Assembly (NCBI GenBank): GCA_030704615.1
Contig: CM060734.1
Coordinates: 19,284,001 to 19,348,000, forward strand
From: Takakia lepidozioides
Lineage: Eukaryota; Streptophyta; Takakiopsida; Takakiales; Takakiaceae
DNA: 64,000 bases
Direction: 5' to 3'
The notes under the pieces were generated by a model. That model was not told the DNA's origin. It saw only the letters and a program-made list of their open reading frames with translations, and searched no databases. Positions 8,881-18,574 of the stretch are shown one piece after another. Numbering within the stretch: position 1 is the stretch's first letter; every line of letters begins with the position of its first letter. The position numbers were made by a program, and so were the translations under genes.

Positions 8881-11398
8881 GTGAAAGAGCTGAAATACGC
8901 AATCGTTCTCGATATTGAGCTGGAGTTGGATGCTGAAGATCCAATGTTGGTTGTATTCATTATGGAGGACGGGAGACTCCCCAAATCGTTTGGATTTAAA
9001 GTACAGGTACGACGACTCCGAAAGGCCATGATGAGAGAGTCCATAGCAATGGGATTCACGTTTCCCGGTGAGGGCGCTGTCTTTACCGATGAAGGATTGG
9101 CCATGTCCTGGAATATCTTTATGGATATTTTATTCATAAAGGGGTAAGGACAATTTGAAGGAGCAAGCTGCCTCTGGATTGAGGCCAAAGAAGGGAAAAA
9201 GAAAATCCACGACTGGAGCATCTACGGAAGAAAATGAGGCTGGAACTTCCGCGGGGAAAAAGAAACAGAAGGAAGATATTGATCCTGCTTTCATGATAGA
9301 TAATAAGAGACCGAAGGCGGCTGATATTTTTGACAATGACAAGTGCGACAAAATGCAAGACAGCCTCCAGAAATTTTATGGTAACATGTTCCCCTTTGGC
9401 TTCGAACAGATTTTTGAGGTCAAGGTTAACATGATGGAGCTCGCACCCAGGTCAATGGTGTACCAGCCGCTGAACATTAAGCACAAAGCAAAGTGAAAGC
9501 TCGCCTATATCAGCTTCGGGTATTCGACTCCAAACATCATGTTTATTTGGCGCCAAAAAACCCAAACAAGGATAATGAGGTTTCCGCCTCCAAACCGCGG
9601 AATTGGACAGAGATCGACAATGCCAAGTTTTTCGTCATCGGTGGACAACACACCATCGTGGCTGCACAAGTTAGTTTTTGGCCAGCTCCCATCTCTGTAT
9701 GCAAGTGAACCTCCACTGTTCAGTGGAGGTTAAGTTATCCATGACTATGAACTGATGTCTTTCCTATATGATGTTTCAGGAACTTGTCGAAGACCTGGAC
9801 GACGAAGATCTAAAGAAATACTACCGAGAGTGGCTAGCAAAAATTGTTTGGTCTACCGATGGACTTAGGCTTGTGAAAATCTCCAAACTCCTCAACGATC
9901 CCAACAAAACGCATAAATTCGACATCACCTTCCCGAAGAAAGTTGCACACGCGCGATTGTTTTATGGGGAGCAAGGGAGGCCAAAGAAATACAACGACCA
10001 CACCACAAAGTCGGAAACCAAACAATGGAAGGTAAATTTATTTTTGTTCACTTACAATGCAATTCGACTGCTTCCAAGCTTTCAATCTTTTGTCTAATGT
10101 CAGATCAGACATCTAATTTTCGCCGTTGACATACTGGCGGGAATTTATGCAAGCATGTCAACTCATTCTAGAAATGACCAGCATCAAGGAGGCCATGGTT
10201 CTGGACCTCTGTGACGAAGATGTATGGAAGATCTGGGAAGAGGTTTTCAGTCAATGGGAGCAAGGAAAACTTATTGACAATTTTGGAATTCAGTTCTAGG
10301 GTGAGCAGCAGCAACTAACAAAAACCGTTATTGCGAAACTGCAAGGACTTAACAGCCGGCAGTTGAGAAAGGTAGCTCAAAACATCTTGGATTGGGATTT
10401 GAGTATCCGGGGTCCCTACAAGGGTGAAGACAAATCCAAGACCTGCATGAACGATTACATTGACTAGATGAAAATGCGCAGATTTCTTATCGATGATGTT
10501 ATGGAAGTTTTGGGGTGGCCTCGGAGTAGCAAGCAGTGCCCTGAGCCCTACGCAAAGGCTGAGTGGCTGAAGGTCAAAAAAATGTACAATTTCAACAAGA
10601 ACGAGTTTGCGACATTTCGGGACAAGTTGGGGGCAGATTACATTCAGAGCAAGATTAAGATGAATATGGAGACCAAACCTATCACTACTGCTTTCGTTAA
10701 GTACATCTCCTCCATCAAAAAAAGCATTTGAGGAAAGGGAGCATGCCCTTGCAGTCCTCGACTCCAGTTTCAAGTCTCAGTATAAAAGTATGGGGGGGAA
10801 GGAGAAATTCAACAATGCCAAATCTCGCTTGTCAGCGGTCTCAAGGAAACGTTTTGAAACAATAGCGCTGGTGTTTGTGATTACCATATGCGACGATGAC
10901 TCTGTCATGTTCGATGCAAAGGATTACGCAAACATCCTGGAGGCTTTTTCAGGACAAAAGCTCCCATCCAGTGCTTTTGTCTTTCTGTCAACACAGCCCG
11001 CGTCTGCCAATCTTGTGTCGTACATCCGGAATGGTCAAGGATCAAAAACGTATCTGGTGCGGCAGGGATATTATATTCCCGGTGAGTTTGAAAATCCATT
11101 TAAGAACTGCACAAAGATATTCTCTCAGCCAATCCTCTGCCTCGATTACGTGTTTCCGGTCACACTTGAGGAGATGACGAATCCGGATGAGCATATTGGG
11201 ACAGTACTCTTGATTGACCCAATACTACCTATTCTTGAAGGCCCGGACATTGAGTTCTCAGACCTGGAGAAGGACTGCAGGACTTACACCCATGAGCTCC
11301 GCCTGGAAACATACGATTACCTGGTCTCGCTGTTTTGTCGCGACGGGATGTCTTGTGTAAACGTTTTTGGAGGTGTCATGCTAACTTACGTTCTCCAT
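8881..11398 (+). pseudogene. Decayed multi-exon gene: ParB/DGQHR-like GGQHT motif plus N4/N6-methyltransferase-like region
   Basis: Exon-like pieces join across splice sites: a lysine-rich segment 9155-9490, then NAKFFVIGGQHTIVAAQ to 9669, 9780-10031, about 10126-10740, and 10745-11398. GGQHT in this setting resembles ParB/sulfiredoxin-like (G-x-HR) and DGQHR motifs. The last piece has a SAFVFLSTQ strand and ends LFCRDGMSCVNVFGGVML, like the glycine motif I region of beta-class N4/N6 methyltransferases. A DPPY-type motif is not found; the nearest is IDPILP. The copy is broken by in-frame stops at 10297 and 10465, frame changes near 9492 and in an A-run near 10723. The family assignment is inference from motifs; I do not recognise an orthologue. 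Confidence 0.5.
9708..9731. repeat. Short inverted repeat, copy 3 (perfect)
   Basis: Perfect 11-bp arms AACCTCCACTG and CAGTGGAGGTT around TT. It lies within the intron between 9669 and 9780. Confidence 0.8.
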
Positions 11399-11431
11399 GT
11401 AAGTACCTTCTAACTGTCTTTGTGATTTATT

Positions 11432-11458
11432 GAACCTCGAACGTTCGACAGTGGAGGA
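11432..11458. repeat. Short inverted repeat, copy 4
   Basis: GAACCTC and GTGGAGG-ATC arms enclose the perfect 12-bp palindrome TCGAACGTTCGA. It lies in the putative intron after 11398. Confidence 0.6.
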
Positions 11459-11482
11459 TCTCTGACCCCGTCGTTCACTAGT

Positions 11483-12053
11483 ACATCGCTAGCACACAAC
11501 ATTTGGGTATTGGACTTCAACCTGCCCACGAAAACTCAATTCTGCAAAAGCAAGGTGCAAGCCAATTTTAAAATGCTTGCAATAGACAATAATAACCTTG
11601 GCGATGGCGATGAGGAAATACTCGTGAAAGGAAAGGAGATAGCAGACGATGAAGACGATGAAGATGACGGAGACGACCAAGTCGAAGCACTGGAGGGAAC
11701 CCCTCAACACCACCAAGAACTGGTCCAGGATACGGAGCAAGGTGGAGATAACATGACCCAAGACAATGAGGGAGACTGGAATGATGGTTAGGGACAATTG
11801 ACGGTGGAGGAGGGCGACGGACAGAACCTTCTGGAGCAGACACATGAGGCTAATGAGTGATCACCTTTCCCCAGTACGTGGAGAGGAGTCAAGCTCTACG
11901 GGTCTGGTCAGATTTGGACTTCATAATGTGGAGGATGGGTTCAAACCTGTTGAAGGAGACGAGCCTCTCCCCATGTCTCCGTCTTCCGCAAACAACCAGA
12001 GGTTGGGAGACATAAGCCAGGCCCCTGATGACTCCCAGCAAGTGACTCTGGAT
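11483..12053 (+). pseudogene. Continuation of the decayed gene: acidic region
   Basis: The segment begins with AHNIWVLDFNLPTKTQF, which would follow a methyltransferase motif I and resembles the next strand (hydrophobic then acidic). It continues into a low-complexity acidic stretch (DDEDDEDDGDDQ) and stops at 11791 in this frame. A second open stretch runs from about 11844 to a phase-0 donor at 12053 (GAT|GTACGT). The splice phase into 11483 does not fit cleanly, consistent with decay. Confidence 0.35.
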
Positions 12054-12799
12054 GTACGTACCGTTTGACATAACGAAATGGATTATGTATCCCAAAAATG
12101 TGAATTGAATATTCGCCTTGAGTTCAATTTTTCCTCTGCCTTTGGTCCAATCGGAAATACTGCTCATTTCCAAAAATTTGTAAATCATTCCGTCCACCAC
12201 ATTTTCTCCACTAACGGATTCCCTAGTTTCATGAAGATTCGTGAAGCAAAATCAGAGGATATCACACACACAAGGACTGATTCGATTGAGACTCAAACGA
12301 TGAAGAGGCAAGTGGACCTGACAATCAGGGTCAGCTCATCTGAACTCGTGGGTCAAGTAACGTCATTGCAACTGCGGCAGATTGAGTCGGACGAAATTGT
12401 TTCACGGAGAGAAGGAAAAGAGGAGGAGCACCCCAATAGATGAACCCAGCAACCGCCCCCGAAAATGGTAATGTTTTAACATCTATTTTCTGGTTTCCTA
12501 CTTTGTACTTTGTGTAGATGTTGTTCACAATTAACTTCTATGTTATTCCACATCCTGGTTCTTCACATTGGGTAACATTGTGAGGATTACCGTAAGGATG
12601 GGCTGTAATCCATCTATATCCGCAGGGAAATTCGAGCTAGCTACGCGAATGTGTCTTTACGTCTTCCTGAAATGAGTCGTCAATATTTTTTTGGTTTGTC
12701 TTTCTAACTCGGGAACTGGAATCAATGCCAAGGCCTTGTTCGGCAAATAATATCCCAGGGTCAGAACATGCATCATTTAGATTTTTTTCAAGCATAGAA

Positions 12800-13962
12800 C
12801 TACCTTCACCGCAAAAATGGCGGAAATTTCCAAAACCCTGTCTACTTTAAACGGCTTTACGACATTTTTGCTGAGGAAGACCCCACTGCTTTCAAAACAA
12901 ATACTCTCCTGGGGAATTGACACTGTAGACAATACTCGATGGACTGAAGCCGCACTTGCTGTATCCGTTCGGATTTAGGAAGGATGCCGTCTAGGATGAC
13001 CCACCGGTCAGATTACTTAGAGGTTGGGAGTATAAGTGGCAAAAGTTCCTTAGTAATACCGAGATACGTGCCGATGTATTGGGACATAAGATATTTTGAA
13101 AGAATGCAATTGTAGTTTGTGTGTAGTGAACCTCGCCTTTGTTGTTCACTTCCTTATGGTCTGGTGGTTCCCTTCCACTGTAGTGTTCCCTATCTATCAT
13201 CCTATGTCTATGAATGACTCTATGGTAGAATGGATCTCCAGTTTCCCCGCCTGCGCAAGGGTTGCGTTTGTTAATTTTTTGACGTGAATAGAGTTTTGTG
13301 CAAAATCTTGAAGCACCAGAAGACCTACAATGTCCCCTGGCTGTCGGAAACAGACTACAGAATACCAGCTATTGTTGGGATTCGTCTGGTCTATAGACGG
13401 GAGAAATATCGCGAAATGTGGGCAGTTGCACAAACATTTCTGGTTAGGGATTTGGAGCTGTATGATGCAGAAGAACTTGCAACCTATGCTGGACTTTTTG
13501 TTTCATGGTCTCCCACAGCCCGCATTCGTTATGTCTCAAGAAGATTGTATTTCTTGTCCTACTTTTGTGCACCCTGAATTTATACCAGGATATGACTCTC
13601 CCAGTTTGTTTTTGAAGCCGTTTCTTAAGGTTTGGGAGAGATTTGGTGGTCAGTACAACATGAGTAACACTCTGCTCATTGATGACACGGCTACAAAGTG
13701 TGTATTAAATCCGCCCGACTCTTGCCTACTTCTGAAACCGTTCGAGACGGTGGAGACTGATTGTTGCTATCTTCAGAAGGTTCTCTTGGACTATTTGCTT
13801 GGGATGAGGAAACATCCCACTGTTTCAAGCTATCTCAGGAAAAAGAGGATAGGGTGTAAGCCTTACACCAATGTTTCAAATGATCCTAAGTTTAGGCCAC
13901 TCTTGGATTACATTGGCGATCATAATGGTTTGAGGAATTTCAGATATGATGTATCAAAATAA
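12800..13962 (+). pseudogene. Broken FCP1/SCP-type (HAD family, NIF domain) phosphatase segment
   Basis: Frame 1 from about 13480 reads PMLDFLFHGLPQPAFVMSQEDC, then SLFLKPFLKVWERF, then NTLLIDDTATKCVLNPP. These match the second half of the FCP1-like phosphatase fold, with the Lys of motif III in LFLKP and the LLIDD motif. The N-terminal DxDx(T/V) nucleophile motif is not found. A related-looking upstream piece at 12830-13110 (GNFQNPVYFKRLYDIF, then WEYKWQKFLSNTEIR) contains in-frame stops. The 13284-13577 piece is in another frame. Family members dephosphorylate the RNA polymerase II CTD or similar substrates. This copy cannot be active as it stands. Confidence 0.6.
13126..13149. repeat. Short inverted repeat, copy 5 (diverged)
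   Basis: GTGAAC and GTTCAC arms around CTCGCCTTTGTT. It keeps the GTGAACCTC left arm of the set. Confidence 0.45.
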
Positions 13963-14229
13963 AGATATCTTTCATGAATCCCCTCTGTCCAAATTAAACA
14001 TTTGAATACCTTCTTGGTTTCTATATTGCATTGCTTTATACTCACACATAGAGATTGGTTTCTACTCACACACGATGTTCATTTCACACACGGTGTTGCT
14101 TTGTACTAACACATAGTGTTGCTTTCTACATGCACACGGTGTTGAAATCTCCGACGGACATTCAAGTCAATTACATACCAGCAGAGTACAGAGTACAGGC
14201 CTGCATACGGGCACATCTGTGTATGTAGT

Positions 14230-14253
14230 AACCTCGACTTTACAATGGAGGTT
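14230..14253. repeat. Short inverted repeat, copy 6
   Basis: AACCTC and GAGGTT arms around GACTTTACAATG, followed by CAC as in copy 1. Confidence 0.55.
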
Positions 14254-14298
14254 CACATTCCAGCATACCCGGATTGCTAATTGTTTCTCTTTCGCAGG

Positions 14299-14737
14299 TT
14301 CAAGGAGATACCATTGACACCAACCAAACATCACGCCCTGTAGTGAAACTCTTCGGACCGCCTGGGCGTCATAGCATAGAAGGCATTAGGAGGGTTGACG
14401 ATGTTGCTGAGATCGACCGTGGTACTTCAGCCATACTGGTGCCCTCTCTGGAGTTTGGCGATACTATTCTACAATCAGGTCCTCATTCGAAAGTTCATTT
14501 ACTGGATCCTCCTGCGACTGATGTCCATGTTGGAAGTGAACAAGATAATTATACTGGAGATCTGGTTGACCTTGCCCAACAATCCTCACCGTCCCCTTTA
14601 ATTACCAAGGTTGTGGATTCTACATCTAGAAGGGCAACCGAGGAGGACGTGGCTGTGGTTCCACTGCGCCTTCTTCCATCCTTCCTCGAATCTCTCCCCT
14701 GCACGAGGGTTGGACAGCCCAAATCCGAAGGAGTCAG
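14299..14737 (+). pseudogene. Probable terminal exon-like segment of the decayed gene
   Basis: A CTTTCGCAG acceptor opens a phase-0 frame for 146 codons (VQGDTIDTNQTSRPVVKLFG at its start). It ends at a GTCAG|GTGACA donor-like site. The phase matches the donor at 12053, so 12054-14298 would be an intron holding the phosphatase-like segment. No domain is recognised. The composition is Ser, Asp and Leu rich. Confidence 0.35.
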
Positions 14738-14869
14738 GTGACATAAACTTTATTCTGCTCTCTTACTTACTTTGATGGTTTCATTTACTTTTGGGTCTGA
14801 TGTTCATGTGTCACTCCAGGTCAGAAAAATTGCAGATTATGACCTGTCAAACGACGCACTAGTACAGAT

Positions 14870-15245
14870 TAACATTTTTATGACTATGGATATCACTGCA
14901 TTTGCAGTGATAAGTGCTTTTATGACTACCTCACTCTGCAGTGACAAACATGAAGTCAGTTCTACCATGACTACGGAGTGATAAGTGCAAAGTCATGGTT
15001 GTCACTAAGGACGTGGCGTGGGATAGTCATAAAAAAAATAACTACACGACTGTAAGCTATGACTGAGGTTACAACTACATCACTACAGCATTGCGCCTAC
15101 ATGGAGAGGCCTCTGTGTGATACGTGGGATCCTTGGGATTTGACATGTGTATTCATCGCCTGATGGTGCAGTGTCGAGTAGTCATATCTTTATGACTACA
15201 CGACTATAGGTATGACTATATCACTATAACACTACTACAAGCTAC
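14870..15245. mobile_element. MITE-like sequence with repeated ATGACTA motifs
   Basis: The stretch repeats TATGACTA and TATCACTG motifs in both orientations. It includes the perfect inverted repeat TATCACTGCA-TT-TGCAGTGATA at 14889-14910. It begins with TTTTTATGACTATGGATATCACT and ends near TATGACTATATCACTATAAC. No ORF is present. A non-autonomous DNA element is the likeliest explanation; exact termini and a target-site duplication were not found. Confidence 0.4.
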
Positions 15246-15299
15246 AGATGGCACGTGGACTGGTTGGAGCAGGTATCACTGACACGTGTTGATCATGTA

Positions 15300-15458
15300 G
15301 ATTTTATAATTTATTAAATATTATTTAATTTTAAATGACTAATTTAGATATTAAATTAATATGAAAGTTAATAAACCATGTGGAGCTCTCATAAGCACAA
15401 CAATTGGCAAAGAGGAAAGGCCATCTTATTTTAAATCTTAAAAAAAAAAAAAAAAAAA
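15300..15458. other. AT-rich stretch ending in an A19-20 run
   Basis: About 75 bases of almost pure A/T (15300-15375) are followed by unique sequence and a run of A at about 15439-15458. The A-run could be the tail of a retroposed sequence. No coding signal is present. Confidence 0.5.
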
Positions 15459-16344
15459 CCATCTATACCAAAACACAACCCCTCTGCAGGGAAAGAGAGC
15501 ATGCATTAATCTTCCAATGACCAAAGAATCGATCCCAACCCTGCTGGCATATGCAAAGAGTGGCAGAGACATGATACAACATGATACAATATGACAGACA
15601 TAACTACAATCAAACATGCCATCCATAGAAACACCACAACACAACCTCAGAGGACATTACACCTTCGAACGATATTGGATGTTAATACATCAGACACTGA
15701 CATGGTGTTCGAACCAGTCTGCCTATATATATTCCCAAAATATATTTCATTCTTCAAGCACGATGTTGCTAAGCACTACCGCAACAAGAAATTGACCATC
15801 TACCTATGCAGGTTTCTTGTAGCTATCATTCCACAGGGAATCGTAAGTAATCTGGAGCTTGAAATCTGGCCCTCTTGGATGAATTTGGACCCACACTCTA
15901 TCCCTGCTCCTAAAGCTATCCATGCCTCTACACAAATCATGCATACATCCTTGTCTTGCAGCTGATAATGACAGCCTAGATTTGTTCTAGGAAACACCCA
16001 ACTTAGCTTATTACACTAGTTCTATAGTGAATTGCGTCTGCTACTCTCCTGTAATCTAACAGGCATTCACCTTTTTGCCTCGGTGTCCCATCATTGACTG
16101 GGTCAGAAAGAATTCATTCCACAGCTTCTCCTCATCTTTGTTACCTGTTTGTGGATACTTTCTTGTTGTCACATTGGCAGTATCATGTCAAAGTCACTCC
16201 AAACTATCAAAGGTTCACTCAACCACCTAACTTGCAGAATTCAACATTGAAATTTAGGGCCGATTATGATAAGAGGGAAAAACAGGGTGAGTTATTTATA
16301 GGACTTTATACATTTAAATTTGTATTTTGTTGATATTGGGACTT
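15459..16344. other. No recognisable feature
   Basis: The reading frames here, including 15591-15965, show no known domain or splice pattern. I see no RNA gene or repeat. Confidence 0.5.
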
Positions 16345-16756
16345 CATTTAGTTCCATGTGCCAAGTGAGGTGGCGAACCTCACTTGGGACGAAGAGAGGC
16401 TTATATCCACGTGAGCCTCATGAAGGCTCATCTTCTTGTAGTTGAGCCTCCATAGCCTCTCTTACCTCCATAGCTTTAGGTATTGAGAGGGAGTGTGTTG
16501 AGGGCTTTGTATAGTGTATTCATTTAGCAAAGGTGCCATTGGCTTGACTTAGTTCATGCGATAGAATGGATTTTCACTAAGAAGGACAAGGGTTTGCTCT
16601 TAGTGTTTGCTTTCATGCTTGGAGTGTTTTCATTATCTTCCACTTCTTCCATTTCTCATCTCTTATCACATTGTGGCATAGCTTTCTAGGATTGTGTGCT
16701 AGGAAGTATGGTCGGGCACCGATGCATGTTGTGGCACGATGCTTAGGTGCACGACA
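16345..16756 (+). repeat. Solo LTR related to the 3' LTR at 6258-6963
   Basis: It shares with that LTR GGCTCATCTT, TTGAGCCTC, a GCC-x-TTGGCTTGACTT block, a TTATCA-x-TTGTG block and the terminal GCACGACA, in the same order and orientation. No protein-coding part is attached. The right end at 16756 is clear. The left end is only approximate, and no target-site duplication was identified. Confidence 0.6.
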
Positions 16757-17485
16757 ATTTCATCTCACTCATTCGAAGTATACTAGAAATGCATACTATC
16801 TTCTTTTCTGTTAACATGCAAAAAGAAGTCTCATTGCAAGTGTAGAAAGACGAGGATGACTAACATGTTTGCTACCATATTGAAATGAAAACAACAGCCA
16901 CACGTTTGTAAACAATAAGGGAATCAGAAGAAAAACAAGAGCAGAAGATTATTCGGGGATTCACAAAACAACAAGGGATCGCACGAAGTGTGGGGAGAAA
17001 GACGGGGAGGAAGTAGAGGTGACATGATTAGGGGAGAGATGTTGCAATGAGTATGACGATTTGACCACCCGACTCCTCAAACGGACTAAAAAGGGAATAG
17101 CCAACAAAAGATCAGCCATCATACTAAGGGGAGCATTGACATGGGACCGACAACAGAGTGAATGATACAACCATTACAATGCATGTTTTATTTTTGCAAT
17201 TAGAGTTGGGATGGGCGATGGAACTTAAGGCATGATGGCACACTAATTCAAATGCGGAAGTTTTTTTTGAATTGACAATTTACAAACTTGCCATCGACAA
17301 AATCTATGAACAAAACAAAAAACCCGGAAAAGCGAAAGTTTGCCACAATACAACAAACTTACTAAAGTCAATGGTGTTTCCTCCATCTCGGCCTGTCCCC
17401 TCCATACTTCTCCAAACAGACACGTAGATAACATCGCGATTCTTGTTGACTGGGGTGAGGAGTTAGGGGGAGCATCCAATAATAA
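16757..17485. other. No recognisable feature
   Basis: No coding exon or RNA gene is seen. A short AATAATAATAATA run occurs at about 17478. Confidence 0.5.
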
Positions 17486-17489
17486 TAAT

Positions 17490-17690
17490 ATTTGACGCCT
17501 CTCGAAGGAAGTGTAAATTATGGTGACTCTTCGCCCGAAGGGTTACTGCCTTCCGCTAGGAAGGTGGACACCTTTGTGACACCAAGGGTGGATTGAACAT
17601 TGAACTCATAACCACTTCCGAGGTGGTACGTGCCATTACCACCCGTCTACAACTTGGTTGTCGGGGAGCATCCAAGAGGGGAGTGGGAGT
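17490..17690 (-). mobile_element. tRNA-derived SINE
   Basis: Read on the minus strand, it has an A-box-like GGGTGGTAATGGC, a B-box-like GTTATGAGTTCAAT, and then a body with AAGGTGTCCACC and GGAAGGCAGTA blocks. The body blocks recur at 33.1 kb, and the tRNA-like head recurs at 27.2 kb. Internal Pol III promoter boxes and repetition define it as a SINE. Confidence 0.6.
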
Positions 17691-18574
17691 GAGAGCAGTG
17701 AGGAGCGAAAAGGGAAGGGGGAGCAGGTTCGAACTGCGGACGTCGGGAGAAAGACCTCTCGTCAAAGAGCAGAAAACCGCGCGGTGTAAGTTGCGGTTGT
17801 TGGCCAACGGCAGTGACCGCGCAGTTTCAACCGCGCAGTTGTTGAGTGCAAGGTGTAGCTGCTTGTGCGGGTACGGTTTCTTTGGTGCTCAGACTGCTGC
17901 AGCCTGCCCCCTCAGCTTCCGGCGTTACAATTCAGGCGTCACTGCTACTGTGCTGTCGGGATTGAGCGGCTATATATTTAGATTGTCGGATGGTGCTCGT
18001 TTGTCGTTGAGATCTCGCTTGGACTAGCATTCTTTATGTTTCCTCGTTTGGAATAGCATCGGATTGCAGACATGTCTTTGGAGAGGGGAAGAAACAGACT
18101 GGGAGTGAATCTTGTCTTCTTTCGCTGCGGTAATTGAAGAGCCTGTGGAAAACCCTGTGTGCACATGGTCGTACTCTCGTTGTTGTCTGTGACGAGGAGA
18201 AGCGTTTCATTTCGGTGTATGTGCATGCCATGGATACTTGTAGTGTCAAGTGTGATGTGAGTGTTGTCGAACGTGAGCTGAGCAATGTCGAGCTTTATTG
18301 CACAGAGGTTGGCAAAATCAACTCGGACATAGATGCAGATAGCAGTAAAGTAGGGTGATTTCGAAGAAATTGTTATACTGAGAGCTTTTAGCCGCATATA
18401 GACCTGGTTTTACGTTTTCCCATTGTGAGAGTTTGGAAAATCCTTTGAAATGAACAATGCGTCGCTTGTTGTTCTCTGGGACCATTCTTGAGTTTTAGTG
18501 TTTAAACTGTGAAGTCGAAAGAGAGAGACAGACAGGGCACGGAGTTGTTTTTAGCACGGTTTTGCGTGTGAAAA
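17691..18574. other. Upstream region of the psq/CENP-B gene
   Basis: No protein domain is recognised here. Open frames at 17593-18027 and 18134-18358 look fortuitous. The stretch probably holds the promoter and 5' UTR of the next gene. The AG-rich GAAAGAGAGAGACAGACAG just before 18575 may be leader. Confidence 0.35.

Noticed and set aside
17593-18027. 144-codon plus-strand ORF
   Set aside because: It overlaps a SINE and GC-rich sequence, has no domain, and is probably fortuitous.
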